A stretch of 64,000 nt of DNA from [Phialemoniopsis] sp. UDSM-2020 (Eukaryota > Ascomycota > Sordariomycetes > Thyridiales > Thyridiaceae): assembly GCA_018873225.1 (NCBI GenBank), contig JAEILZ010000001.1, positions 1,364,001 to 1,428,000 on the forward strand, read 5' to 3'. The notes beneath the pieces are model-generated. The model searched no databases. It had not been told where the DNA came from and saw only the letters and a list, made by a program, of their open reading frames with translations. Below, one piece after another: positions 13,233-25,698 of this stretch. Each line of letters opens with the position of its first letter. Positions within the stretch are counted from its first letter, which is position 1. Position numbers and translations under genes: made by a program.

Positions 13233-16200
13233 GGTTGCTGTATGAATTGCGGTTCGGGTGCAGAGCGCGTGCAGGAGGAAAAAAAGAGGCGTTGGCGACA
13301 GGAGGATTAAAGGGATACAGAGGACGCAACGGGGCCAGTAGCCGGGTTGGAAAGAAAGAAAAATTAGGTTCAAGATTTGGTGTCGCGATACCTCAACCAG
13401 GCGAGTTGGACACAAGGTCGGGAAGGATGAGCGACAAGGATGATCGTCAGAGAGAGAAGGGAAAGAAGTCGAGAGGTGCGTCAGCTGGGGTCAGGCTGCA
13501 ATAATATTATCCAGAGGATTGGCTCCCGTTTGCACAAGTGAGTGCGCAGTGTCAGCGAATTTTAAGGGCGCTAGGCCTCCTGAAAAAGCATCAATGATCA
13601 TCAGCCCTTCAATAAAATGGAGAGCAAGAGCGGGGAATGAAAGGCGCCCAAGATAGCAAAGGTGCGCCAAATGGGTGCAAGGGGGGGAATGGCTTGGATG
13701 GATCTTTGGGGTCTATCAATTCAGACGGAAGAAGGGATTGAAGGTTTCTGGATGGTACCAAAGGGTGAGCCAACATGGCCAACGGTCAGGCCGATACGCT
13801 GGCTTCGCATTGGTGTCTACAAATACGGTACTTTGTTTCGTAAACCTCAGACCGGGACAAGCCTGGGTACTTACGCTGTGGACCCTGGATTTTGTTAGTC
13901 GGCCCCCCTTAAGAATTCCGTCGGGTCCGCGTCCAAAAGCTCCCAGACACTGCCAGCGACATTCCAATTAAACCAACAAGACCAGTCGAGACACGGACGC
14001 GTTGGTGCCGCTAGAGTTCGCAAAGCGGCAGGCTGTTATCTACAACTGCAGTCACTCGGGTTGGAATGGATCTGACGACTGCTTTACGTCGGCAGTTCCA
14101 ACTCACTACGAAGTTCGTAAGAACAGGTCGCGCAAGTTGCCCACCAAAGTTTCAGTGATGATCAGAATGGAGTCGAACAGGCCCCATTGAGTCTCACTCG
14201 GGTGCGACGGCATGTACAAGCAACTGTGCCTACATAGACAGGGCTTCAAGGTGTTTTCTCTCCACTGTGTCTAAACAAACAGCAGTTTGAGATCGCGTGG
14301 TGTATCATGATGGGATTTCGATCGCTTTATCAACCAACCTGGATTGCGTCGTCCTCATAGCGTATTGCGGTCTATCCCTTCTTGGCTAACATAACAACCT
14401 CCCTGGGCTCGATGCGTCAGCCAGCCATTAGCTCGCTCGTTATATGCAAGTCTCAGGTACCGTTGTATCAAAAAGTTGGTTGTAAGACAATTTGGGACAC
14501 GAGAAATCTTAAAAGTGGCACAGTTGGCTACGCTGTGCGACTTGCTGTGATGACCCAGCTGAACTCTATTTCACATCTGGACACACCACCCCTAACGGTC
14601 GACCACAGTTGCCTCAGGAGTTCTTCCCGAGGTCTGGTCCGCCGTTATCGCCGTGTTTGAAACAGCAAACGGTGCTTTGGCATGCGTTCTGTGGGTTTAA
14701 ATGCGACATTACGTCTCGGCCCCGGGGATTCGGTGTTTGGTACAGGCTCGCAATGGTAGAGACGCACAGCTGGCTTTCTCATTAAACTCGCCTGGAGCCT
14801 CGTAATGAACCAAGGGGCCACATCGCGCACGTCAATTGTGGTGCGATTGCATGGATCCTCGTATGGCCATCGGCAGCGCCCGCCAAGCCCACCTTGCAAA
14901 TCCTTAAATGGCGATCTCCAGTCAGACTGGACGCCTGTGATTGGACCCTTCAGAAATCATCACGACATGGGATACATGGGTTTCTCGCTACTGTACACAT
15001 CTTCATGACGCACACATAAATCCGAAGGTAAATCCGGTTAACTCTAAAGCAATGCCGCAGATCATAACGTGGTCCCGTCAGCAACACCGCCTGCCGAGGG
15101 TGGTTTTCTGAAAAGAAAAGGGGCCAACATGGTGAGCATTTCCACTTCTGACAAAAGAACAGAACAGAGGAGGACTTGCGGCTAGATCCCGCTTAGCGCC
15201 CTTAGGCTGGGCAATTTGAATTTGCGGTATCTATTCATGCTGACAAGTCCGCTCAAATCGATCTGGCGATTCGGATACCGTATCCATCAAAGGCCAAAGT
15301 AGCTAGACGCTATCCCTTCTGTCTCTTTTCCTTTTCTCGGACGCCTCTTCAGCTGGCGTCTTGCATCTGCCAACCAACCAAACCCCACTGTAAACTGAGA
15401 CTGACTGCGACCAGGAGCGCCTCGAGGACAGAGAGCTGTGACGATGGCTTGAAAAGCTGAGCATAAGCCGCATGATGTGAAGTGTCCACAGACGCCCGGA
15501 GGCTGAAAATTGGCTTTTTGCGGGCTAGAATCCGGAGGAGAACACCAAACAGAGCCAGTTTCGTCTGTCTAGCAGATGATCGCGACCGTCTAGTATCGCA
15601 AAAAAGATTACATACTCACTAGAGCATCAATAGTCTTGCAGCGAAAGGAAATGATTGCGTGGTGAGTGGACTGGCCCCCGGGGCCGGATCTCTGCAGGGC
15701 GTCGGCGTCCTGCAGGCGCGGGTTAGCCAGCTCCCTAGCATCGCCCTAATGAGGACGTTTGCCGGTGCCAAAGGGATGCCATCGTCGTCGCGGTACGCGA
15801 TGTTCGCATTTTGCTGCAAAATTTTCCCACCAAGTATTTCAATAGCCGACACTGGAATGTCAATTTCCAGCGGCTTGCGTAACTGCCATCTCGGTACCTG
15901 TTGTCTCATATGATCTAGCCTGCACGCCACGATGCTTCAAAGACGGGCAATACCAGACTAACGTTTTATTCTGGCGTTAGTTGTGTTCAGACATCTGCAG
16001 ATTTCATTTCATCATTGGGGGTCGCCAATGTAACCATACCTCCTACCTAGACCAGACCAAACCAGACCCCTACTGCTGCTCGTACGGGCGTGCCTGGTCT
16101 ACGGGAGCGATAAAAATAAGCTGCACTAGGCTAAGCCTCGTGTTAAATTGAGATGGTGCGGCACGCGCAGAGCAGTGCCCCCGAAGCAGCCTACCGCCCA

Positions 16201-17168
16201 ACTTAAAGTTCTATGTACGGTAAGGTTAGGTCACCGTGCAGTATTATTCGTCATTCTGCGACCCTGAATCACTACGAGGACTGTGCTTTTAGACCCTGGT
16301 TCGTGTTGAGAGTTTTTTTTCTGGGCCTTAGAAGGTTGTCACATTCCCCTCGTGGTTGGGAACCCCCTGTCTTCTCTCTCTCCCTCTTAGCCCTTTTCGG
16401 TGGACCCGAATTTTTACTGTAGTACGGCGGCATTGCGGAGTACCTCGAAGGGGATCAACCCGCAGGCAACAGAGAAAAAAAAAAGGGATTGGAATTTGTG
16501 CGGGCTTACGGGTTACCTGGTGTGTTGGTTCTTAATGATGTGACCTGCAGTGAGATACGGGAAAATCACTCCAACAGGTGTGTCGTCTTGAGCCAATACG
16601 GGTATTAGTCGAAGAGATTTGTCTAAAGAGAGGGGTGTTGAAAAAGTCATGATAGACGGATCAAGACCCTCAAAAGCGACCCCAAAGTCCACCTCTGGTA
16701 GCACAGACAATTTCCCTCAAGCGCGCCTTGTACAAGTTGAATCAAAGAGCCTTATTAGCAGGAGCAGCCCCCATCCCAGCAAGCTGAAGCCCACCTACTT
16801 AGCCTGTACATTAATCTCACCAAAAAAGCAGAGGAGGGCATTTGCGCATGTGTGATAAGCTTAGTGCCCCTCTTCTCCCCGAGCTAGGCCACTTCACCAC
16901 CCCTCAAGGGAGACAATCTTCGTCCTCCACACCAAACTTTTGACACTTGTTCCCATCCCTCGTCGCGTCTTCCACGTACCACTCAATCTAGGGGAAAAGG
17001 AGAAAAATCTCTAGATTTTAATACCTACAGGTCAGTCTTCATCCAGAGCTGTTCAGCGACACTTCGAATCAGTTGATTGACAATCGCCTGCCTCTCGCGG
17101 TCTTAGATCTCTGAACAATCCCTTCTATACCGCCTTTTCTCTTTTCGAAGACCTTCACATCTGCAATC
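13233..17168. other. 3.9-kb gene-free region
   Basis: No coding sequence, RNA gene or repeat was recognised. The last 200 bp before 17169 are pyrimidine-rich and look like promoter and 5' leader of the dehydratase gene; a GT-AG leader intron starting near 17031 is possible but not shown. Confidence 0.4.
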
Positions 17169-18626
17169 ATGGGCAGCACTTCCGCCGACGGCAACCAGGG
17201 TAATTGACTTCTTCAGATGTCCAAACTGCCAACATCTGCTAACAATGATGCTTTGTATCAGGTGCCCGCAACTTCTTTGAGGACTTCGGTGTCTGGCAAG
17301 ATGCCCCCGTCTTGACTGGCAGCACCAAGTTCGAGCCTCTGCCCGATGTTAAGAACATCATGATTACCGGCGGTGCTGGTTTCATGTACGTGCCTCTCCC
17401 CTACTTGCAATGAGGAACAACAAAGGCAATTGGCAAAGACCTCTCCGCTAATACCCAATCGCAGTGCATGCTGGCTGGTTCGACACCTGACCCTCACCTA
17501 CCCCCATGCGTACAACATTGTCTCGTTCGACAAGCTTGACTACTGCGCGTCTCTCAACAACACCCGTGCTCTGAACGACAAGCGCAACTTCAGCTTCTAC
17601 CACGGTGACATCACCAACCCCCGCGAGGTTCTCGACTGCCTCGAGCGGTACAACATTGACACCGTCTTCCACTTTGCGGCGCAGTCCCACGTCGATCTGA
17701 GCTTCGGAAACTCGTACGGCTTCACCCACACCAACGTCTACGGCACCCACGTTCTGCTCGAGAGTGCCAAGAAGGCCGGCATCAAGCGCTTCATCCACAT
17801 CTCCACTGATGAGGTTTACGGTGAGGTCAAGGACGATGATGATGATCTCCTCGAGACCTCCATCCTCGCCCCCACCAACCCCTACGCCGCCAGCAAGGCT
17901 GCCGCCGAGATGTTGGTCCACTCGTACCAGAAGAGCTTCAAGCTCCCCGTCATTGTTGTGCGAAGCAACAACGTCTATGGCCCCCACCAATACCCCGAGA
18001 GTGAGTTACCAATGCTTTAATGCAAACCCCGAATGTAGCCTTGTACTAACGTCACTGCAGAGATCATTCCCAAATTCTCATGCCTGCTGAACCGCAAGCA
18101 GCCTGTTGTCCTGCACGGTGACGGCAGCCCTACCCGCCGATACCTCTTCGCCGGTGATGCGGCTGATGCGTTCGACACCATTCTGCACAAGGGCGAGATT
18201 GGCCAGGTCTACAACGTTGGCTCCTACGACGAGATCTCCAACCTGCAGCTGTGCAGCAAGCTCCTGACCGAGATTGGCATTCCTCATGAAGACCAGGAGG
18301 AGTTCAACAAGTGGGTCAAGTACACCCACGACCGTCCCTTCAACGACCACCGCTACGCCGTTGACGGCACCAAGCTGCGACAGCTTGGCTGGGATCAGAA
18401 GACTAGCTTCGAGCAGGGCCTCCAGATCACCGTCGAGTGGTACCGCAAGTTCGGCGAGAAGTGGTGGGGCGATATCAGCAAGGTCCTCAGCCCCTTCCCC
18501 ATCGTTGCCGGCAAGGACGTCTTGTCCGACAAGGAGCCTGTCACCGACACCCCTCAGCCCGCCGAGGGCAACAAGAAGAGGAAGGTCGAGATTGTCAACG
18601 GCATTGCCCAGGCCATTGCCGCATAA
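17169..18626 (+). CDS. nucleotide-sugar 4,6-dehydratase (dTDP/UDP-glucose type)
   Basis: An extended short-chain dehydrogenase that turns UDP- or dTDP-glucose into the 4-keto-6-deoxy sugar; in other filamentous fungi this is the first step to UDP-rhamnose. Four exons: 17169-17199, 17262-17385, 17465-18000 and 18061-18626, giving 418 residues. Visible motifs are the NAD-binding ITGGAGFI, HFAAQSHVDLSF, the catalytic ISTDEVYGE triad region (Thr-Asp-Glu) and PYAASKAAAEM, with the YxxxK pair. Further blocks are VVRSNNVYGPHQYPEK and LFAGDAADAF. The C-terminal tail (about 40 residues, ending NKKRKVEIVNGIAQAIAA) includes a basic KKRKVE cluster that resembles a nuclear signal, although the family is cytosolic. 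No epimerase/reductase partner gene is nearby. Confidence 0.93.
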
Positions 18627-21600
18627 ATGCCGATGGAGTGATTCTCTGCATATAGTTGCGCTCGCGCTCATCTTGCCTTCAAGGAGTTTGGTCAGCATGT
18701 GTGTCATGCACACGGGGTTTCTACGATTTGTTTCTGCTCGCAGGTCCGGAGGGAAAACGGCGGGCGGTGGTCTTGCGCAGCCCGGTCGACAACAGGGGCA
18801 CTGGGCATCGGCGCTTTCGTCGCAGTGGCTTTGCGAAACCTGCCTTCGGTTGTCTATATCACGAAGATCTGAATCTTTGCGTGGGCCAAGCCCATTTAGA
18901 TGAGAACTAGATTTCTGACGAAAAGTCCCTATAATTTGATGAATGACTATTCCCTCTTCCAACCTCTCCAACCTGACTCGCCTGTTTTGTCTACTCCTGC
19001 CTTCGTCTTGCTGCGGGTCAGTCCGCGATACGCTGCCACGGCATCGGGATGGATGTCATGCTGGAGTGCCGTATCTCGGGCCATTTTCCGGAGCGTCGGT
19101 GCGTACTTCGCTAGCACCGATGGAAGCTCTCGCTTATCGGGTTTGCGAAGTTTAAGTGCAGGGCTCAAGATCGAGACTAATTCTGCTATTGTACTCTTGA
19201 GATGTCTTTTCAGGCACGCTAGCCAACACAAGAACTTCACAAACCTTTGTTTGGTCCCTGAGGCAGAACCTCCACAAGGCAGGAATCTTCACGCTTAGAT
19301 CTGTCACCGGGCGCAAAGAGCTTTGATTAGAGTGTAATGGCGAGGCCACCATCGTCCCATGGTACGCTGAGTCGTGGTCTGTGGGTAACCCTTACGACAA
19401 CACCGAGACGGACATCCGCCTTTGTTTTCCTGCTCTACACAACAAGCTATCACTTGAAGCCAAGAAAACATAAATTTGATAGAGACAATAATGGTATTCC
19501 AGAGCCTGCCGAACCGGCCGGATGCCCGATCAGGAAGAGGTCCGTGGAGATTTACAGGACTGTCATATATGACAGTCGTTGACGACTTAGTCATGCAGAG
19601 CCGCAACACCAGCAACGTGACTCGAGCACATATAGAGGTGCCCGTCACGAGGGTGGCTTGCGCGCCAAGAATCTCCTCGAGAAGTGGCTAGTGAGGGAGT
19701 ATACCTGCTCAAGTGAAGTTCTTGTTGGGCAATTTAGAGGTCTGGACCCGGCACGGGGGAGAGCGGGTTAGGAGTTCGTGAGAAAGCTGGGACAATCTGC
19801 TCGGCAAGCGGACTGGTACATTGCAGGTTGATCTCGAGCTTCTTGCTAGATTGATGCAGGCGCCGAGAGATGGAGCCAAAATGCTTGGCTCGGTGAGATC
19901 GCGAGGAGCTTGCAGAGGAAGGTAGACGAGCACAAACGGCAGCTCGTGCATACTCACAGTTTGTCACCGTCCACGACTTCAGAACCTTCGAAACGAGGTC
20001 CGTCAAAGAGACCCGAGCGACTGGCCGGCACAACGGTTTGGTCTCGGGCCATGCGGCATCGCCCATCCTTCTAGTAATTTCGAGAAAACAACAACGGAAG
20101 GAAAGGAAGGTTGAATCCCGATTCCCCATACCTCCTCTCCACCCGCATGTCTTACAACATGGTGGGATATGGGCTGATTGCCATCATCGATACGGATGCA
20201 GAAGTGGGCTTGCCAAGTTAGTGCAGACTTCAAGCGCGGTAGTAAGTGCATTGTGCATGAGTTTCGGCTGCTGGTGTAGCCGTCTCTCTTGACTGACAAC
20301 TTTGCCTGCCGGATGCGATGTACACCGAGCTATGGATGTCGTGCTGCGGCAGACTTCCGGCAGCCCGCATCCCCAAACCGAACGGCTGGGTCATTCCCGT
20401 TTCGATACGAAAGTACTTAGTCAAAGGGCATCATTAGAATAGACTTCTATGCTCAGATCGTCGAGTTTGGTCAAGTGACAGATCGGGCCTGCAGGGCGAT
20501 GGAGATCGACTTCCAACTGCTTTCGGCCCGGCAAACAACTCTCCGGCAGAACGACAAACATGAAGGCAGCTCGCCCCTGTTTGAGGGGATGGCTTCTTCC
20601 GCACGTCCAGCACACCCACAACGACATGCTCACTGGCTGGCTCTTTGCTTGCCTGGTTGACAGCGTCTTATGAACCCCACCCACCGCCTCCGCAACCGAT
20701 TCCCTAACCAGATTTATCCGGGTCTCTTGTGCTTAGCAGGTTTTCCCAGTTCCATGGGTCCGGGCAAGCCATGTTTGACATCGCCCAAGCCTCTTCTTTC
20801 TTCTTTCTCAGAATTAGAAGCTCGGAGGAGGAATGGAAGATGACCACATTCGGCGTTTCGCCGGCCATGGGATGCGGGTAGATGTGTGAGTGACGGCCGT
20901 TGGACCCGTCCATTCTCTAGAATAGGCGCAAACCTTAATTGCTTTGGCAGGTCCGTCGATCTCCGTCCCGCCCGCCGATCTTAGGACGTGGCGGGACAAA
21001 GAGTGCAAGCTCATGATTCAGGGACGGGGGCCGCTTTTGGGGATGTGCTCTATTAGCTCGATTCTGTACCACTTTTCGCTACCAGGTACCGAGGTGTCGA
21101 TCGTGATCTGTGCGTTTGAGAACATCACAAAAATCTCGGCCGGGATGACCGCTGCAGCGCATCTTGCCATGCAATCGTGATGCTGCAGCATCTCATCATC
21201 GAGCGGGGGAAGGGTAGCAGAAAGGGACCTTGGCTGCATCGCGCTGGCAACACATGAAACTGTGGAAAGATTGAGGCCCGAGTTGATTTACATACAGAGA
21301 TATGCATCATAGATATTGCGCCGAAGACCGACAGGGCATCATCCATGGAGCTTTCTGCAGCGGAGGGAACAGGCATGGTTCGCCTCGAAGCATGGTCTGT
21401 GCCTTGGACTAAACATACGCGATGGCACTGCTCGGCAAGCTAAATGAGATCCTCAAGGACCCTCTGGCATGGACTGGCCGGCCGGGGCACGTCTCCCGCA
21501 TTTCGGGATCGTTTGCCTGATGCGTCCACAACCTGGTTGGCGCCAGGTCCCAATGCGAGGTTGCAGTGCTAACGTGAGAGATGCTGCAAAGGAGCAGCGC

Positions 21601-23237
21601 CTGTGCGAACTCATACCTCAGGTTACTGTACATACAAGTAGCTATTGTCTCCCCTACTGTTTCCCATGCATCAAGTGAAGCCTGTAATAAGATGGTGTTG
21701 TTTCTTAAGGCCTGCTAGCATAATAGCTTCCAAGTAGGCAACCCTCATCTGCAAGCCTGACAGATGTCATCCATGCACGGTCCTGTCAATTGATCGGACC
21801 TGTTGGCAAACGCGAGCGAGACATGTCGACCAGCCGGGCAAACCCAAATGGTCGGAGCTTTTGTCCCCCTCCGCGGGCCAGATAAGGGTCCCGACTCGCC
21901 ATGGATGCTGGTGAGAGTGGTCTGGTCCTCGTCCCAAGGCCCCTAGCGCCGCGCCGCCCGCCCGCCTGTAGCTTTCTGCAAACATCCCTAGGCCGAACCG
22001 GGGATGCCGCTTGCACAGCAGGCGAACAGGCGAGCCAGTAGGACCAGGCCTGCAGAGCTTCCGTTCCATGGATTCCATGTGTTGAACCCAGCCCCGTCCG
22101 CCTCCACTGTGTCCACCCGCCCACTGTAGAACGGGCACGATGGGGAGGAGACAGCGCTTGTCATGTCATGGCATTGCATGCTATTCCTGTATGTATGTAC
22201 ATGCATACGTACCTGAACTAGGGAGATGCAGCTACTCGATCCTGGAATCACAAGCTTGAGCAGAGGAAGAGCAAAGAAACAAGAGCGAGGAGGTGGTCGC
22301 GGCAGCGAGAGACAAGAGACACACACAGGCACGTTGCTTCTGGCGCCAGCCCTGCAGCTCGAGGTGTGTCCTTTTTTTTTGCCTCGGCGCCTTTAGCGGC
22401 GTTTTCCACCTTTTGGGTCACTGCTCCCGGGTCATTGAATCCCAAGGTCCGTTCCCTTGGGGCTAGACTACCAGAGGTTATTAAATGAGGGCGCACGCGG
22501 GATTGGGGGTACCTTCGCGACTCCGTCAGTGCCTTTTTGTAAATGTGGATATCTGGGGCGTCACCCAGTCAGTCGCTCCCCCCCCCTACTTTTGTACTTT
22601 GGCTTGGTCTACTTTGGGGACTCGAAAGAGAAGCGCAAAGGCGACTAATGCCTACACTAAAACTGACTTGACAATGCTCGAGTAAGCCAAACCATGTCAA
22701 CCTTGTCATTGACAACGTCGGACCACGCTGGCGACCGCACTAGTCCGGGAGGGTCCACGGTCTGGTATTAATTCGTTGCTTTCCCTTGTCGCCTCCGCAT
22801 CGGCGTCGGTGTCGCTCGGGACCTGTGCACCGTTCGTTACCACGCCTTAGTTAAACCCAGGAAGCCTGCTCTCTTGCTGTTTATTAGACGAGGGCTCTCC
22901 CTTGCGCACCTGTGATACCCCCAGTCCCCGAGCTCCCACACCATCGCAGAGGGTAGTCTCGACGAATAGCTTGGGCGACCAGAGCTTACGGACGGGTGCT
23001 TACTCTTCACGACGCCGGTACCAGCAACCAACCAGTCGAGGTCAGCAGGAACTTGGTTGTGCGCCCCGGCCACCAATTGCTCGGATTCTTCGACTTCTCT
23101 GGGATACCTGACCCCCCGGACCAACTCTTACTACAGCAAAGCTGGCTACAGACGTGTGTGATGGGGATGAGGCGGCGCTCCAGCAGAGTCGGCAACGGAA
23201 CGAGCGGGCAGCGAGCCTAGGAAATCCACAGAAAAGC
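18627..23237. other. 4.6-kb gene-free region
   Basis: Only short, unsupported open frames occur. The right end (about 22.8-23.2 kb) is probably the promoter and 5' leader of the methyltransferase. A TCGCTCGGGAC sequence at about 22812 resembles, with one mismatch, the element of the sulfatase region. Nothing else was recognised. Confidence 0.4.
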
Positions 23238-24747
23238 ATGCTGCCGCCGGACGAATCGCGACAACAAGACTCCGCCCGCGCCGCGGCGGCGACGCAGAAC
23301 CATGCGCCGGGCTCCGGGCGCGCGGGGGAGCACGGCGCGGCTACCAATGGCAATGGCCACCACAGCAACGGCGGCGGAGTGGTGCGCTTTGCGCCGAGCC
23401 CCGTGCACGACGAGGACAATGACACCGACATGACGAGCATCGCCGACGGCGACGACATTGCGCCGGCTGTCGGGCTCGAGGTGGACGAGGACGAGGAGGA
23501 CATGGAAGTGGAGGACTGTAGGGAGTCTATATATGCCGTGAGCAACTACCCGAGCCTGTCGTCTCGATACGTGTCTGGCAACCGATTCGACGCCACCACT
23601 ATGTATGTCTCCCCAAAGACCCCTGTTGCGGTTCGTTTGACAGAGAAAAAAACCCTGATGTTTGCTTCCAACGGAACCAACAGCTGACCACTGCGACTTT
23701 TGCGCAACCAACAGAGTCTCCTCCTCTCGGTCAATATACGACGATGAGCTTGATTATATATGGGAAAATGGCCGGCGCTACTGCGGGTCATACTCGTTCC
23801 CCAATGACGAGCTGGAGCAGGACCGCATGCGTGTGGTACACCAAGTGTATCTCAACGTCTTCGACCTGGAGCTTACGACTGTGCCGCTGGAGGATCCTCA
23901 ATACATCCTGGATATTGGTACGGGAACCGGAGAGTGGGCAATTGGCATGGCTGAGATATTCCCCGACTGCGAGGTCGTCGGTGTCGATACGTCTGCTATA
24001 CAGCCTACAGCGGTGCCGCATAATGTCTTTTTCGAGATTGATGATTGCGAGGTAGGTCCACGAGTACGAAATGTTTCAAGGGACATGATTGCTGACACCC
24101 CCGCTTAGATGGACTGGATGCGCCCAGAAAATTCATGCGACATGGTTCACATGCGCAACATGTCTGGCGCTTTCGCTGACTGGAGCTTTATCTACCAGCA
24201 GGCTTACCACTGCTTGAAGCCCGGCGGGTACATAGAAGTGCTCGATTATTACGACCACCGCGGCTCGCGCAACTTTTATGACGCCTTTTCTCCTGACTCG
24301 GAAATGCATCTGATAGCCAAGGATCTGTGGCAGGCTGGCCTCAAAGAAGGCCGTATGCGCGGCGTCTTCCACATGGACCCGAAGCTTTTCGCCGACGCCG
24401 GCTTTGTGGACATTGACGTCAAGGAGTACTCCATCCCTCTGAGCCCTGTCGACAACTCATTGGGCAAGCTGTGGCTCATCGCCTGCCTCGCTGCCCTGGA
24501 GGCGGGCACGCTGCGGCCCCTGACCAAGTACATGGGCTGGGACCCGGAGAACACGATCCAGATCCTCAACAGGGTGGTGGAGGAGTTCAAGACCCTTGCT
24601 CTCGACCCGGAGAAAGGCAAGGACTTCAAGGTCAACCTCAAGGTCGTGGTGGCGCGGAAGCCGCTGGTACCTGGCCACTGCACGACGCAGAACATCGCCG
24701 AGAATGGCTCCATGGACTACAGTGGCGACGACAGCACCATCGGCTGA
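23238..24747 (+). CDS. LaeA-like SAM-dependent methyltransferase
   Basis: A class I methyltransferase of the family that includes LaeA and its paralogs; substrates of these proteins are mostly unknown. Three exons: 23238-23602, 23715-24051 and 24109-24747, giving 446 residues. The first about 110 residues are disordered and acidic (VDEDEEDMEVEDC). The SAM-binding motif I is ILDIGTGTGEWAIGMAE, followed by VVGVDTS, MVHMRNMSGAFADWSF and CLKPGGYIEVLDYYDH. The ATG at 23238 is the first in frame; the frame stays open upstream, so an extra 5' exon is possible. No secondary-metabolite cluster adjoins it, so the gene may be one of the many LaeA-like paralogs rather than LaeA itself. Confidence 0.88.
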
Positions 24748-25698
24748 AGTCTGAGGGAGGTTAGAACTTCTATCACTCCCCCTTCAGACGCCAGCCGGCT
24801 TAGCTGCACCTCAACCAGGGCAAGCCAAGCCATTCATGCGCTGCCTGCGACAAAGGATCCGGCCCCGTCCTCACCGCTTCGCGGGAATAATAAGCCGCAC
24901 CGCCGACCGCGGGTCTGATCATCCTTGCAGCATGCTGCACAGAAGACACGGCGTGAGCTGCTGGCTGCGCAGATTGTACATATATGCGCTCATTCTAGCG
25001 CGAATTCGTTTCTTCTCGACCATATGACTGGGTACAGCTTCGCCCTGACGGAGCTGTACTCATAGGGCATTCTTTCATCACGAGGCGGTTTGGTGCATTG
25101 GTTTGACTGGGGGGCAAAACAATATTCACGGAGTTTTGTATCACATACTCAAGGCGAATCAGGAGGGGCGTTCTTTGGCTTCTTCATTCCGCATTACGAT
25201 AGACTTCTTTTGGGCAATCAAGTACAGAGTCGGGTTTGGCTGGTCATGTTTATTATGCCTTTCAAGAAAGAGAGATAGACGGCTCATTGCCGGTGGAAGT
25301 TGAATATAAAGCTTTTCAGGATGCTCCGCAACTCGATCATTGTGCACCGCGATGAAATATTGAAGCCTGGTTTGAAAATGCAACCAGACATCTGATCAAA
25401 GCCCTGCTCTGCTTTTGAGGTGCAAGATGAAGTGAGGGACCTAACCGAAGTACATAGTTGCGATCAATGATGTGGGGCGATACTGGGCTTGGTGGTTGCT
25501 GATAGCAGCGACTGACGTCTGTGTGTGCCTCTAGCTCCCCGGGAGCTGTTCTCACTCCAACCTATCGCGCGGCATCACATACACCACCTCACCCGAACCA
25601 CACCCACGACTCTGTGTGGTCCTGCTCGCATATATACAGGGTCTCCAGCCTACGGAGGCTCAAGGCCATGTTCCCTACCACTACATAATCAAGGACCG
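24748..25698. other. intergenic region between methyltransferase and VPS18
   Basis: About 950 bp without a recognisable gene. It should carry the 3' end of the methyltransferase transcript and the VPS18 promoter. Confidence 0.4.

Noticed and set aside
23154..23237. Upstream extension of the methyltransferase frame
   Set aside because: The open frame begins with GTG, not ATG, and has no recognisable sequence; the first ATG at 23238 was used instead.
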